Part shown: one piece after another, positions 1 to 11,297 of the stretch
How the letters are laid out: the number at the start of each line of letters is the position of its first letter
Position numbering within the stretch: position 1 is the first letter of the stretch
Notes under the pieces: model-generated
The model's input: only the letters and a program-made list of their open reading frames with translations
Told to the model about the DNA's origin: nothing
Database searches by the model: none
Made by a program: the position numbers and the translations under genes
Assembly (NCBI RefSeq): GCF_002127325.2
Contig: NC_035441.2
Coordinates: 150,692,124 to 150,756,123, forward strand
DNA: 64,000 nucleotides
Source of the DNA: Helianthus annuus
Taxonomy: Eukaryota > Streptophyta > Magnoliopsida > Asterales > Asteraceae
Reading direction: 5' to 3'

Positions 1-1260
1 CTGTTCATTTAAACACTACACATTGAGGACAATGTTTACCTCAAGTGTGGGGATGGGGGAAATTTTTCAAAAAATTTTCAAAATGTCTTTGTTTGAAGCG
101 ATCTTAAAAGCACAAGTAACTAAGTTAACGAGGGATAACACAACCTATTTGGTCTATTGTCATGGTCAAGTTCAAACAATTAGCATGACGGGTATTTAGC
201 GGGTGGTTATTTGGGAATAATCCGCCTAAGAAACTAGCACATCATGCACGTCACATACCATACCCTTTATACATGTGAGGTTTTGAGCCACTTTTACATC
301 ATAGAATTACATATTTATGTTTCTTTGTTTGAGTGGACCATTAGTCAGGTATTGTAGAACTTGCATCTTTTGATACATTTGAGACCATAGACCAAATACA
401 AGCACGAGAATGATTAAGGCATTAGGTAAACCTTTTCCTTTTACACCATTTGCTTACCTTTACCCAAATAAATCCCCTAGTCGCCCACTTTGAGCCTAAA
501 CCTTTCGTTTGACCACCCAATTAGCCCATAACCGTAAACCTTTTCCTTTTAAGCCCGTGTGATGAAAATTCGATTGTAGGAGTATATGTTCGTATAGTTG
601 TGACTTATTTATTTATTGGAAAAAAAAAAGAAAAAAAATCAGAAATGTTACGAAAAAAAAAAAGAGAAAAGTTGTTGAGAAAAATACAAAAATATGTGTT
701 TTAGTTTGTTGAATAAAAAGGCGAAAAGTATTGCCCTCTAGCTCAATGTTTGTAGATAGTTGTGTTAGCATAGTGTTTTTGAAATAAGAATCGACTTTTC
801 ATCACCTTAGCCACTTAAAAAAAATTCTATTTCCTACCCTTCACCTAGCCCCGCTACAACCCTTTAAAGACCTTTTGACTTGTGCTTAGTATTCGTGTTC
901 GGTGGTGGAAAATGATTGAGTCGCAAGCATATGCGGGTACGTGTTCTAATCGGTTTTGAGTGATTACTTAGAAAGTGCTAATTCATTATCTAATTAGCCA
1001 GATTTTAAACCGAGTGGAGAGAACATTGTGAGGGATGGGCATGGTTTATTAGTTTCAAGGGTGGGTTAATCTTGGATAACCATTCTTATATGATTAATCA
1101 TGTATTGCTAAATATGTTGAAAATTGTAAAAAGTTTGAACCGGGTATGACCTTAGACCTTAACCTTAGTCTCGGGAATGGGACGTGTGTTTCTTGTTCGA
1201 CCCACGTGAAAGTGAAAAACAGATTTGCTTGAGGGCAAGCAAAAGATAAGTGTGGGGATG
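1..1260 (+). mobile_element. 3' non-coding internal part of a Ty3/gypsy-like LTR element
   Basis: No long open frame is seen. The first 60 bases carry an ATTGAGGACAATGTTTA block followed by AAGTGTGGGGATG, an arrangement I know from the stretch after pol in plant non-chromodomain gypsy elements (Athila/Tat type). A second AAGTGTGGGGATG sits at the right edge and abuts the LTR at 1261. The coding part of this plus-strand element lies left of the window. The lineage is an inference from this non-coding signature. Confidence 0.5.
1246..1260 (+). other. polypurine tract of the left gypsy element
   Basis: Purine-rich run GATAAGTGTGGGGATG lies directly before the LTR start TGATCGGTGC. This is the expected site of plus-strand DNA priming and it fixes the element as plus-strand with the following LTR as its 3' LTR. 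Confidence 0.55.
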
Positions 1261-2369
1261 TGATCGGTGCATTTTAAGTATACCTTATTTAATATTAATT
1301 CTAATATAACCGCATTCATCTTGTTTAAGAATATACTATTTTAATATGTTTTTCTATTTTATATGTTAAGATTTATTAATTATAATATTTAGTAAATAAA
1401 TGAAATAAAATGGTTCTTGTGGTGGAATTGAAAAAAAAATAAATAAAAGCTATGTTTTGACAATGGTGTGCAGGTCTCGAAATGAAGTGGTGGGCTCACA
1501 ACACAATTACAATTTCTAGTAGGCCAAAGACATGGATTCTCACAAAGTATGGCCCACTAAACTAATCATGGTGACATAAGTTTTGTTCGTGTGATTTAAG
1601 AGGGGATCGCATAGGGGGTTACAAAGAGACGAAGACTGACGGTTACTGTGGGAAGGCAGCCATTGGCTGTTCTAGGCTTTTGCACACACCTCGTGAAGCA
1701 TAAAAAACAAAATATGATAATTGCTTTGAAGGTGATGCGTGGCTAATTCTAAGGTTTCACCCCGGTGTAGATTTTGTAAGAATTCTAGGGTTTCAATGTT
1801 TTGTTTATGATTTAATTTGTGACTAGTTGTATTTAACCATTTGAAACTTATATCAATTGTCTTGCATTTGTATTGGATTCATGAATTGTCGAATGAGTTA
1901 TTAAATTTGACTTTGTGAAATGAATATGTGCAATTATGCCTTGCTATAGGTTAGGATTTACTTGTTCTTGGTAACGAAGTGTAGTGCGGTCCGTTGTCTA
2001 TGACGTTGATAGCTCTTGACACCTAAGCCACGTAATACTAAATCCGTTAATAATCAAATGCAACTAAATTAAGTCTAACGTGTAGAAACTCTAGGTCTTG
2101 CAGTTGTCGAACCGGGTGTGACCCTTGTTTCTAACTTGTTATTTTTCCTCATTCTAATTAGTGGTTTTTAATAATTTTTCTAAACAAACTAAAAATAAAA
2201 AATTAGCAAGCTTCATAATTATTTTGCATATTTGTTTGTAAATAACTTTGGTTAATCGAACAACCAGTGTGATACTGACCACATGCTCTTCGTGGATACG
2301 ATACTCGACTTACCCTAGCTACCTAGGTTAATTGGGTTTTTGACTGATCGGGACGACACGGTCACGTCA
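1261..2369 (+). repeat. 3' LTR of the left gypsy element
   Basis: The LTR begins TGATCGGTGC just after the polypurine tract and ends GGTCACGTCA, giving TG...CA termini and a length of 1109 bp. At 2370 the sequence becomes reverse-strand gypsy reverse transcriptase, so the right end is fixed by disruption of another element's frame. The first ~25 bases recur near 44814. The 5-bp duplication cannot be checked because the left end is outside the window. Confidence 0.65.
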
Positions 2370-4998
2370 TTAAAGAAGTTAGGGGTGCAACAATCCTTGA
2401 GAAATTTTCGATGAAGCGCCTGTAGTATCCTGCTAAACCTAAGAAGCTGCGAATCTCTGTAGGCGTCTTCGGCTCCTGCGAATTCATGACGGCTTCAACC
2501 TTGGCGGGATCCACTTGGATACCACGCTCACTGACTACATGTCCAAGGAATTGAACTTTTCGTAGCCAAAATTCACATTTAGAGAATTTGGCATAAAGCT
2601 TTTCTTGATGAAGCAGTTTAAGAATACATCGAAGATGCTTCTCGTGGTCAGCTTGACTTTTTGAGTATATGAGGATGTCATCGATGAAGACAATGACAAA
2701 TTTATCCAAATAAGGCTTACAAACGCGATTCATGAGATCCATGAATGCGGCAGGTGCATTAGTGAGCCCAAAAGGCATCACTAGGAACTCGGAATGACCA
2801 TAACGAGTCCTAAATGCAGTCTTGTGCACATCTTCGTCCTTGACCTTCAATTGATGGTAGCCTGACCTTAGATCAATCTTGGAAAAGTAGCTTGCTCCTT
2901 GCAACTGATCGAACAGAACGTCGATCCTGGGCAAAGGATACCTATTTTTGATAGTAACCTTATTAACCTCACGGTAATCGATGCATAGACGCATCGAACC
3001 ATCTTTCTTTTTGATGAACAATATTGGTGCTCCCCATGGAGACGAACTAGGTCTAACAAAACCTTTGGCTAGCAGATCATCTAGCTGCGTTCTCAATTCT
3101 TTCATTTCTGTTGGTGCCAATCTATAAGGCGCTCTTGCAATAGGCGCTGCTCCTGGAATGATGTCGATACTGAATTCCACTTGCCTATCTGGTGGCAAAC
3201 CAGGCAGTTCTTCTGGGAAAACTTCAGGGTAGTCAGAGATGACTGGGATGTCTTCAATCTTGGGTTTCTCCTCACCAATGGTCACCTGTGCCATATAAAT
3301 GACACATCCCTTCTTCAAACATCTGGATGCCTTCAGCATAGACACTTGCGCAGGCAATCCATGCCTAGTATCTCCCTGAATGGTAAGTGGTTCTCCCGAC
3401 GGAGTCTTGATCACCACTTGTTTCTTGTTGCACACAATCTGAGCTTGGTTATGCGATAACCAATCCATACCCAACACTATGTCGAAACCAGCTAGTTTAA
3501 AGGGTAACAGGGATAAAGGAAATGAGTGGTTCCTAATGGATATGACACATCCATCTAACACAGCTGAGACTGTTTCCATAGTCCCATCAGCTAACTCCAC
3601 ATCATAATTCACACTCAAGGCTTTAACAGGCAATTTTAACAACTCACAAAACTTACTATCCACAAAGGATTTATCTGCTCCAGAATCAGATAATACTCTT
3701 GCGAATACATCATTAATGAGAAACGTACTGGTTATGACGTTGTCGTTCTGGATAGCCTCTTGAACATTCATCTGAAAGACCCTGGCATTGGTCTTTTTCC
3801 CTTCTTCAGCCTTCTTTACCAGCTTTGGGCAGTTAGTCTTGATATGCCCTTTTTCATTGCAACTATAACAAGTTGCATCCTTTAGTTTCTTGCACTCAAG
3901 AGTCCTATGCTCAGAGGACTTGCAAATCCCACATGCCTTCGGCTGGGATTTCTGTTCATACCTGCACCTCCTGAAATGGTGCTTCTTGCAAACCTTGCAC
4001 TTGGGCTTATCGCCCGACTTTTGTTCATTCTTCTTGGTCTCAGACCCCTTCTTGTGGTCACGGTTCCCCCGATGCTTCTTGCTTGACCGACGTGAATTAT
4101 CATCTTCACGTTTCCTTTTCTCAGTGTCAGCATTTCTCAATGATCTCTGTCTCACTGCATCCAGTGTGAGAGACAGAGATATATCTGCTACGGATCTAAA
4201 TGTAGCGGGCCGAGAGGCCTTCACGCTAGCTTTGATTTCTGGGGCCAGACCCCCAATGAAACGCGCGATCCTTTTGGGTTCCGGGGTCACAAGGTACGGA
4301 ACCAATCTGGACAGGGTGTTGAAACTTGTAAGATATGCCTGGCAATCCAAGTTCTTCATGACCAGAGATAGGAAATCAGATTCTATCTTCTCGACCTCGT
4401 GTTGAGGGCAGTAGTTTTCTTTGATGAGAGCAACAAATTGCTCCCATGACATGCTGTACAAAGCAACCTTTCCTGAGGCTTGAACCAATGACCTCCACCA
4501 CGCTAGGGCTTCACCCTTAAATGACTGGGATACAAACTTTACCACATCCCTCTCAGCACAACCACTAATGTCCACAACAGTGTCCATTTCGTCCAGCCAG
4601 GTCATGCAATCCACAGTGCCTTTTTCCCCAGTAAAATCTCGGGGCTTGCAGGAAACAAAATACTTATATGTGCAACCCTTGGCGCGAGGTGCATTATCGA
4701 ACACTATCTTCTTAGGACGGGCACTATTCTCATTTGATGAATGCCGATCATCATCTTTCTTAGGTTTAGACTGGGTAGAGGGTGGTTTGCTGTGAGATTC
4801 AGAATGGGTTCTTGGTTTAGAGTGTGGTGCAGATCGGGTCCTACTTCGAGACTCGCTATAATCTTCATACTGTCGTTCTAAGGCTGTTTTAATAGCGTCG
4901 TCTACTAACGTTTTTAATTCAGCACCCGTTATATTAATTTGGGCGTTATCATTCTCATTCTCCTTTGGATGACTGCTATTCTCGTCCGAGTCAGCCAT
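2362..4998 (-). CDS. Ty3/gypsy Gag-protease-RT polyprotein, 3'-truncated by insertion
   Basis: The open frame of 878 codons is read on the minus strand. It has an Arg/Ser-rich N-terminus, a Gag domain (about residues 100-290), a basic region, extra Cys/His clusters and a CCHC knuckle [14 protein letters not shown] near 375-388. An aspartic protease with DSGADKSF follows near 437, with GMDWLS after it. Reverse transcriptase starts near 640, with [17 protein letters not shown] and the catalytic FIDD near 772. This order, with GMDWLS, fits chromovirus (Tekay/Del-like) elements. The frame stops about ten residues after the RT thumb region because the element at 1-2369 is inserted at 2369/2370; the last codons are foreign. 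RNase H, integrase and chromodomain are absent, so it cannot be autonomous. The start ATG at 4998 lies 930 bases downstream of another open frame of the same element. Confidence 0.9.
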   Translation of the reverse strand: MADSDENSSHPKENENDNAQINITGAELKTLVDDAIKTALERQYEDYSESRSRTRSAPHSKPRTHSESHSKPPSTQSKPKKDDDRHSSNENSARPKKIVFDNAPRAKGCTYKYFVSCKPRDFTGEKGTVDCMTWLDEMDTVVDISGCAERDVVKFVSQSFKGEALAWWRSLVQASGKVALYSMSWEQFVALIKENYCPQHEVEKIESDFLSLVMKNLDCQAYLTSFNTLSRLVPYLVTPEPKRIARFIGGLAPEIKASVKASRPATFRSVADISLSLTLDAVRQRSLRNADTEKRKREDDNSRRSSKKHRGNRDHKKGSETKKNEQKSGDKPKCKVCKKHHFRRCRYEQKSQPKACGICKSSEHRTLECKKLKDATCYSCNEKGHIKTNCPKLVKKAEEGKKTNARVFQMNVQEAIQNDNVITSTFLINDVFARVLSDSGADKSFVDSKFCELLKLPVKALSVNYDVELADGTMETVSAVLDGCVISIRNHSFPLSLLPFKLAGFDIVLGMDWLSHNQAQIVCNKKQVVIKTPSGEPLTIQGDTRHGLPAQVSMLKASRCLKKGCVIYMAQVTIGEEKPKIEDIPVISDYPEVFPEELPGLPPDRQVEFSIDIIPGAAPIARAPYRLAPTEMKELRTQLDDLLAKGFVRPSSSPWGAPILFIKKKDGSMRLCIDYREVNKVTIKNRYPLPRIDVLFDQLQGASYFSKIDLRSGYHQLKVKDEDVHKTAFRTRYGHSEFLVMPFGLTNAPAAFMDLMNRVCKPYLDKFVIVFIDDILIYSKSQADHEKHLRCILKLLHQEKLYAKFSKCEFWLRKVQFLGHVVSERGIQVDPAKVEAVMNSQEPKTPTEIRSFLGLAGYYRRFIENFSRIVAPLTSLMT

Positions 4999-5927
4999 TG
5001 AAATCTTGATCTGCTACAAAAGATAATAACAGAAGTCTTATTCGGGAGTTTATTATGGAATTACCCTTATTGGGTAATTCATCAACCATGGTAAACATAG
5101 ACCAGATCTGGTTAATTTGTTACTCACATTTATTTAGGATTTTAATATAACTTATCCTAATTATAAATAATATTGTTAGTGACACAGAAGTCTAGTCACA
5201 GGGACATTTTATATTATAAGCCAGGATTTCAGAGAATCAAGGCATGCAGGTTTGAACATAGTTCCTTACCTTTCTGACAGGGAGTCATAGACTACAACTG
5301 TCTTTTGTCTTATATGACAATGAGTATAGCCCGTAGGCACTACATCACTAATGGATGTTTTAATAAGTGATCATCTACTTGATGATGTAAACCCATGATT
5401 TATAAATCATTAATTTAGGTTTTGGGATCCTTAGAAGGATCCTAGTGTAAAATGACACGTGTGATTTTAACGAATCACGTCTGCCAGGAGTGTTAACATG
5501 TTTACAGAGGTTAACCGGAATCTGAATCCTTTAATCAGGTCTTACTATCTTGGCCGGGTCTTATAACGACACCAGGCTAGGTTTCACCACTAAGATTCTT
5601 TATTTAATAACTGGCAGGCAGATTAATTTAAAAGGAATGATTTTTGATTTATTTAGTTCATATAATTATGCATATAATGACAGAGATGAAATTTATAAAC
5701 TTAACATTCCAATACATATAAAAGGGTTTATACTGCCCTAAACAGGACTTTTAAAAGACAAAATACCTACGCAGAGGTTATACAGAAAACAAGTCCTCGC
5801 AAGGACCAAATACTAGGATAGATGTCCACGCAGGGACTGAAAGATAAGTCCACGCAGGGACCGAAAGGAAATAAATGTCCACACAGGGACTTAATTAAAA
5901 TAGGAAATACAATAGTACATATAGAGA
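4999..5927 (-). other. inter-ORF spacer of the gypsy element with repeated small hairpins
   Basis: No coding frame is supported here. Between 5760 and 5895 a short unit of the form GTCC-ACGCA-GGGAC recurs about four times (variants near 5791, 5829, 5852 and 5878), each able to pair GTCC with GGAC. The spacer separates the 411-codon frame from gag. Its function is unknown. Confidence 0.5.
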
Positions 5928-7163
5928 CTAATGATCTCGCTTCTTCTTCCCTTTTAACAGGTTCGCTAGGCCTTTGAGGAATCCACGATTGTTCTTACGT
6001 TCTTGCTCAAAGTCTCGTTCCACTCTGTTCAAACGGTGGAGGATTTCTTCATGTTCTGGTGGGGAAAAATGCGGTTGCTGTGATAAGTGCTGAGCCGGAG
6101 TTCTAGCGGGTATTGGATACCCATGAGTTGAGTATCCCATTCCCCAAGGTGTTTCATAAGGTACTTCAGGATGAAGGGCGTGGTAATTTGCCGCCGCTTC
6201 TATGTATGGGTCTCCACCCATATAGTTATAGTGGGTGTGAGCTGGCTGCTCAAATGGGTTGTACGCTGTGGAACCAGCGTACGCAGGTATCGGGTTATCA
6301 TAACCAAATGGTGGCGGAGGTGGTGCAACTGGTGCAGAATTCACCTCTGCAGGGTGACTCGAAGGTCCACCCATTTGTGGGTCTTCTGGCAGTGGCGGAA
6401 AATGACTGCCACTGGAGTGTCGAGGGGTGCTGAAATGAAAATCCCCTCTTCGTGCGGATATCTGCGCGCCTGATCTCCTACGCCTTGGCGGATCCGGAGG
6501 TGCTTGATGAACTGGTGGCGGTGGAGGCGGTGGTCTAACTGCCACGAAACGTGAATCCCCGGAAGGATCATGTTGCTGCTGTTGTTGCTGCTCATGAGGC
6601 GATGAATGGTGAGAGGGTGTAAAGTACCACTCGCACTGGTTGAACCTCGCCTGATAGCTGTCTGGACCCTGATAGGGTGTTCCATAGAAGGATGACCCAT
6701 CAGAGATCTCGATAGGATGGTTGGGGGTACCTCTTGCAGGTTCGATGGGATCCGTGTCCTCATCCATGTCTACCGCATTGTCTTCGGAGAAATTGTCCTC
6801 TGGTCCTAGAGGGTTAAAACCTACTGGTTCTTGGACATAGTCTGCCGGGTTGAACTGGCCTTGGAAGAAAGGAGTGGGGTCGCCATAGGAACGGTGCGAA
6901 ACAGAACGCTGGAGAGGTATGAACGAAGGTTGAGGGTTACCGGGCTCGTTTTCCGAGTTCGGACCAAAAGAGTGACGGTATGAAGGCGTCGAACTTTGTG
7001 AGGTAGACCGTCTAGCGGGCTCAAAGAGGTCCCTCCTACGCCTCTGAGGTTCTTCACTCCTTGTACTGGAAGGAGCTCGCATGTGTGAAGGTCCGGCCTC
7101 GTGATCATTGTGGGTAGTGATCGGCCCTTTGCCTCTTCCTCCTCTTCTGATTGCTGGTGGCAT
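5928..7163 (-). CDS. additional ORF between PBS and gag of the gypsy element (unknown function)
   Basis: An intact 411-codon frame begins at an ATG about 155 bases after the primer binding site and ends about 930 bases before gag. The protein is low-complexity: a basic Arg/Gly start, a Ser/Pro-rich middle, a Gln run (about 190-196), two Pro runs (PPPPPPP near 213 and PPPPP near 285) and repeated Tyr/Pro stretches. It closes with a charged helix-like segment (HRLNRVERDFEQERKN) and a Lys-rich tail (LKGKKKRDH). I see no enzymatic motif. I recall similar frames in Asteraceae retroelements, so I read it as an element-encoded additional ORF. It could be a nucleic-acid-binding or Gag accessory protein, but the sequence does not prove this. 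Confidence 0.7.
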   Translation of the reverse strand: MPPAIRRGGRGKGPITTHNDHEAGPSHMRAPSSTRSEEPQRRRRDLFEPARRSTSQSSTPSYRHSFGPNSENEPGNPQPSFIPLQRSVSHRSYGDPTPFFQGQFNPADYVQEPVGFNPLGPEDNFSEDNAVDMDEDTDPIEPARGTPNHPIEISDGSSFYGTPYQGPDSYQARFNQCEWYFTPSHHSSPHEQQQQQQHDPSGDSRFVAVRPPPPPPPVHQAPPDPPRRRRSGAQISARRGDFHFSTPRHSSGSHFPPLPEDPQMGGPSSHPAEVNSAPVAPPPPPFGYDNPIPAYAGSTAYNPFEQPAHTHYNYMGGDPYIEAAANYHALHPEVPYETPWGMGYSTHGYPIPARTPAQHLSQQPHFSPPEHEEILHRLNRVERDFEQERKNNRGFLKGLANLLKGKKKRDH

Positions 7164-7320
7164 TTTTCCTGCTTAAACAATTTTAAATCAACAATAAACA
7201 ATTAAAGACAAACTAGAACAACAATTCGAATTTGTCCTATGTTCTTGTCTAGACTCGAGTATGTGCAATTGTGTCATTGAGATTAAACACATAAGGATAG
7301 TGTTTAATTCACTCAATGTT

Positions 7321-7333
7321 GGCTCTGATACCA
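7321..7333 (-). other. primer binding site (initiator tRNA-Met type)
   Basis: Reverse complement reads TGGTATCAGAGCC, the usual plant retroelement primer site matching the 3' end of initiator tRNA-Met. It sits 3 bases inside the LTR end at 7337 and fixes the element as minus-strand with its 5' LTR to the right. Confidence 0.85.
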
Positions 7334-9744
7334 ACCTGTCACACCCCGAGTTCCACACGTTTCACCGGTGGGCCCGGTGGGGGATTACCGTGACGTAGTT
7401 GGCAACAATATAGTCAAACCACACAATATTTAAATGCACAGCGGAAGCATAAAGATAGATACATTTCAACCAACAAAATGTAATATCCAAGTATCACAAG
7501 TAGTCGAAATAATCCACAGGGGTTCAAAAATAAAATAGGAAATAATGTTCAACAGATAGTGGCATCCAGGCTTGCGAGACTCTAACGATGCTAAGGAGTG
7601 GCCAGCCTATTTCGTGTAGAACCTGCATTTAATCTTTTTGAGGAAAATACGTTAGTTTACACTGGTAAATACATTCAACCGACACTTTTAAAAAGTTAAA
7701 TAAAATTGATTTGAATGCACGTGGCACAAACTTTTATAACTTGGGATAATTAATTAAATCTAATCTTGTAAAAGAATTAAATGTTCATTATGCGTTCAGT
7801 CGCCCGGTTCGTGCCGGGTTTAAGGTTAATTGACACACCACATAGTACAAAACCGCGGAGGGAAAACCAACGGTTATACCTTTATAAGTATGGACACATT
7901 GTCGGGTGTACGCCTACACCCGCGTGTCGAGGTCGTGGCCATTTCGTAAAATGATGCCAAGGATATCCGGGACATGGTCATTAAGCTCCCAAAAGCGTAA
8001 GACAAACAAAACCAGTTTTTAAACGGGTCATATTGATAATACTCAACTACTATTGAGTTGAGGTCAATTGCCCGACCAAGCGGTATTTTATATACCGTAC
8101 CCCAAGCCCGTATAAGGGAAAATAAGTTAAAAGTATTTACCTGAGCAAGTAATAACCACAACAAGCAAATGCAAGTATCTTTTACTGGTCTCCTATTCTG
8201 GAACGAAGGTTTATAACAACCTATTAGAATCCTAACGGGTCTTTAATTTAGCCTAAGCTTAGACCGGTTAGTTTCAAAGGATAATTACGGTTTAATCGCA
8301 TGAAAGGCGAAAACCGGGAATGGAATGTGGTTTGGACCCAACAAGTTCGGAGACTTGTATATTATGGGTAAATTAAACACATTCTGGGTTTTGAGATAAA
8401 AACGACAAGGTTTGACCCGTTTCGGCTAATTTATGTAAACTAGTTACATAAGCTGAACCGGACGTGTAAATGGCGTAACGGGTAACCGTAGGAGTCCTAC
8501 ACAGGTTTCCTAAGTTAATATGCTCCGAAGAGGTTGTGGTATCAGTAGGATACCTTCCATTATGCCCATAACGAGTTTAATCCCAATATACGCCCCGTAG
8601 GGGTATTTTGGTCATTTTAAAGATTATAAAAGAGATTTCCGAGTTCTACAGGAAATCTGAGTTTTCTGAACAGATTATAAAGTTCAAAATACTTTATTTA
8701 TTATTTAAAATCAGTAGCAACTGGATTCGTGTCAAAATACCATGTAGAACTCATTTTATGTTCAAAAAGGGTATATTTGGTATTTACCGAATCAACGTCA
8801 TAACCGCAAGTTATGAGCAGGCTAAAAATAATTAAAAATCCCAAAATATTATTTTACATCAGTGTGTAAAAGGTTTGGTGTCGAAATTTGGGTTTAGATA
8901 GGCTTTATGCTAAATGCGCCGTTAAATTACTAAAGTTTTCTTAATTGCGCTATTTAGCATAACTCCTATTCTAGACCTCGGATTGACATGAAATTTTAGG
9001 GACATGTTTAGAAATCAGTAACTAAGGTTATTGTCCTTTCACATATCCAAAATTCTCGTTTTAAGGTCGAAAGGGCATTATGGTCAACTTTTAAGCATAT
9101 AACGGAAATGTGCAAACGACTCTGACAAACAACGGACCAGCCACAGAGGGTTATACCATCATGTAACCTGGTCCTAGGAGGGTCCTAAGGCATATCTAAA
9201 ACATACCAAATCGGGTCAGAACTGAAGTCAAAGCAAAAGTCAAAGTTTTGCGACTTTCGGTTCCGAACCGGGTCAAAACAGTAAATGGTCGGATCAAACA
9301 AGCTTAGACCAGTTATAATACTTATTATCAAGTTATATGAGTGATAAAATAGGTTACATGCCATCTACATTGTTAATTATGCATTAAATCGGAAATTAAC
9401 ATTATGTTGACTTTTTCTAAGCAACTTTGACCCGACATTTGGACTAGTCAGAGTGGGAATCAGAGGGTGCCCTTTAAAGGGTTTAATGCCCACATAATTA
9501 TCAACATATAACTACCTTTGATTCGACAAATCACTAGACCATTTGTGATTAATCGTTAAGTCAACCGTTAACTACGACGGTTTGACTTCTAAGCTATAAC
9601 TAAGCAAAAACTTAACTAAGAAGGGTTAGGCACACTTACTGAAGTCCTATGCACGATTTGTGAAGCTTAGAGAGAAGTCTTTAGCTCCAGAAATGCTCCA
9701 ATGTGCAGATGGAAGGTGTGAAGAACTTGTTGCAACTTAGTGGC

Positions 9745-9752
9745 CTTTTATA
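9745..9752 (-). promoter_or_regulatory. TATA box of the minus-strand gypsy LTR
   Basis: The minus strand reads ACTATAAAAGGCC here, a strong TATA match. The GC-rich palindromes at 9926-10056 lie upstream of it in the transcription direction. Transcription would run toward the primer site at 7333, implying a transcribed leader of about 2.4 kb before the PBS. Confidence 0.5.
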
Positions 9753-9925
9753 GTGAATTTGGATGCATTAGATCATGACAACAAGGTCTACAAGGGTTCC
9801 CTGATCATCAACAAGTGTCCCTGAGTGCTAGGGGTCGTTTAGGGGACGCCCATGCTGTTGCAATAATGATCTAAGTCGGCTAAAACACCAAACAGTGCTT
9901 CTGTCCGCTTTTTCTGTATCTGGGC

Positions 9926-10056
9926 CATTGACGCGGCCCGCGTAAGGGTCCTCTTAACCTTTACGCGGCCCGTCTGAATCCTTTTGTCAGAACCCATATC
10001 TTTCACTGTCAGCGCGGCCCGCGTAAAGCCCTTTGCAACCTTTACGCGGCCCGCCT
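9926..10056. repeat. cluster of GC-rich CGCGGCCCGCGT-type palindromes in LTR U3
   Basis: Four versions of ACGCGGCCCGC occur in about 130 bases (near 9931, 9962, 10015, 10043), alternating with CTTTACGC. Each core GCGGCCCGC is nearly self-complementary. The cluster stands out from the AT-rich surroundings and lies upstream of the TATA box on the minus strand. Confidence 0.6.
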
Positions 10057-10407
10057 GAGACCTGCTGTAAGATTTTCAAAAAATCTTTTTCAATTATTAC
10101 CGTCGGCTCTTGGCGTTTCGAAGGGGTAACTTTGCATTTTGGGCCTTTCTTATTTACGTATAAGGGCCTCGGGACTTTTACCCAACTTATTAATCCTCGG
10201 TTATTTTATTATTGTGACACCTGGGTCACTGCGACCTTCAAACGAATACCAAGCCAATGAAATATTGTATTTCATACTTGGGATCTTGTATAAATTGTGT
10301 ATCTTTTGCACATATCAATTCTTGTTCAATTTCAAACTTTATATCGCTTTCTGGAGAATTATACGCAAGCTGGTGCGTAAACGTACTCAGTTTAAATGCG
10401 ACAAATA

Positions 10408-10960
10408 CTCCGGAACATCAACATATACTTAACATACCTTAAATAACCTTTACATAACTTAGAAATAAGTTTTGAAGGCTTTGGTATGGCAAAATCAAGT
10501 TAAATCGCTTACAGGGACTAAATTCGACAAACTGCGAAAGTATGCCGATTCGTACTAAAACAGACATTCCGGAACATGACCATGAGTTAAACATACCATA
10601 AATATCCTTCACATAGCTTAGAAATAGGCTTTGAGGGGTTTGGTGTGCTAAAATAAACTTTTGGGTCATTCAGGGACTAAAAGTGTCAAAAAGTGCATAA
10701 GTTTGCACTTTCGCGCATAACTTACGTTCTGAATACATCCGGACATCAAAAATTTATGTAAGCATCCTAATATTATGCCTTAGTGTTTGGCATGAGAAAA
10801 ATCCATTCGTCGCGTCATTTGGATCGTTTTTTCGCGCTTATGCGCATTGCGTCGTAATTAAGCGAACATCGCGTTCGTACGACCAAACGAACTGACATCC
10901 GGAATATTTTTGAGCATGTTTCATGTCCACAATGTTTAGGCATCATTTTAGGGCCTTAAA
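10408..10960. repeat. diverged ~160-bp subrepeats in the solo LTR
   Basis: A unit beginning CCGGAACATC or CATCCGGA recurs near 10408, 10568, 10738 and 10899. The first two units align over most of their length (AAACATACC...AGAAATAGGCTTTGA...CAGGGACTAAA); the later two are more diverged. They lie upstream of the TATA box at 11289. Confidence 0.5.
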
Positions 10961-11057
10961 GTTGGCTTTACGGGCCTTAGAAGTGTTGGATATGGCTTAA
11001 ATATGCAACAGGAACTAAAACTGTCATTTCTGAAAGTTTGTGCTGATCAGACAAGGC

Positions 11058-11105
11058 CAGGCGGCCCGCCTGAGTTTTGTGTGTATCCTGACACGGGCCG
11101 CGTCA
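11058..11105. repeat. GC-rich palindromes upstream of the solo-LTR TATA box
   Basis: AGGCGGCCCGCCTGA and GACACGGGCCGCGTCA occur about 200 bases upstream of TATAAATAG. They resemble, but are not copies of, the cluster at 9926-10056 of the host LTR. Confidence 0.5.
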
Positions 11106-11288
11106 GCCCTGCAGATGCAGAAACTCGTTTTTTTAGCTGATTTTGGCCTTTCAATCACTCCAAAGGGCAATGCCCTTTCACAATCTCTGGAGTTAGGGTC
11201 ATTATATGATACCACAACATCTTGACAAGTGTACGGATTAGATCGTGGCACGATATTCAAGAAACGATCCTAACGGTCTTGCTTTTCC

Positions 11289-11297
11289 TATAAATAG
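11289..11297 (+). promoter_or_regulatory. TATA box of the solo LTR
   Basis: CCTATAAATAGCC is followed by a run of C and by AAAACCCACAAAACTG, the kind of start region seen in plant LTRs. Any transcript would run rightward into 13455 and beyond. Confidence 0.55.
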
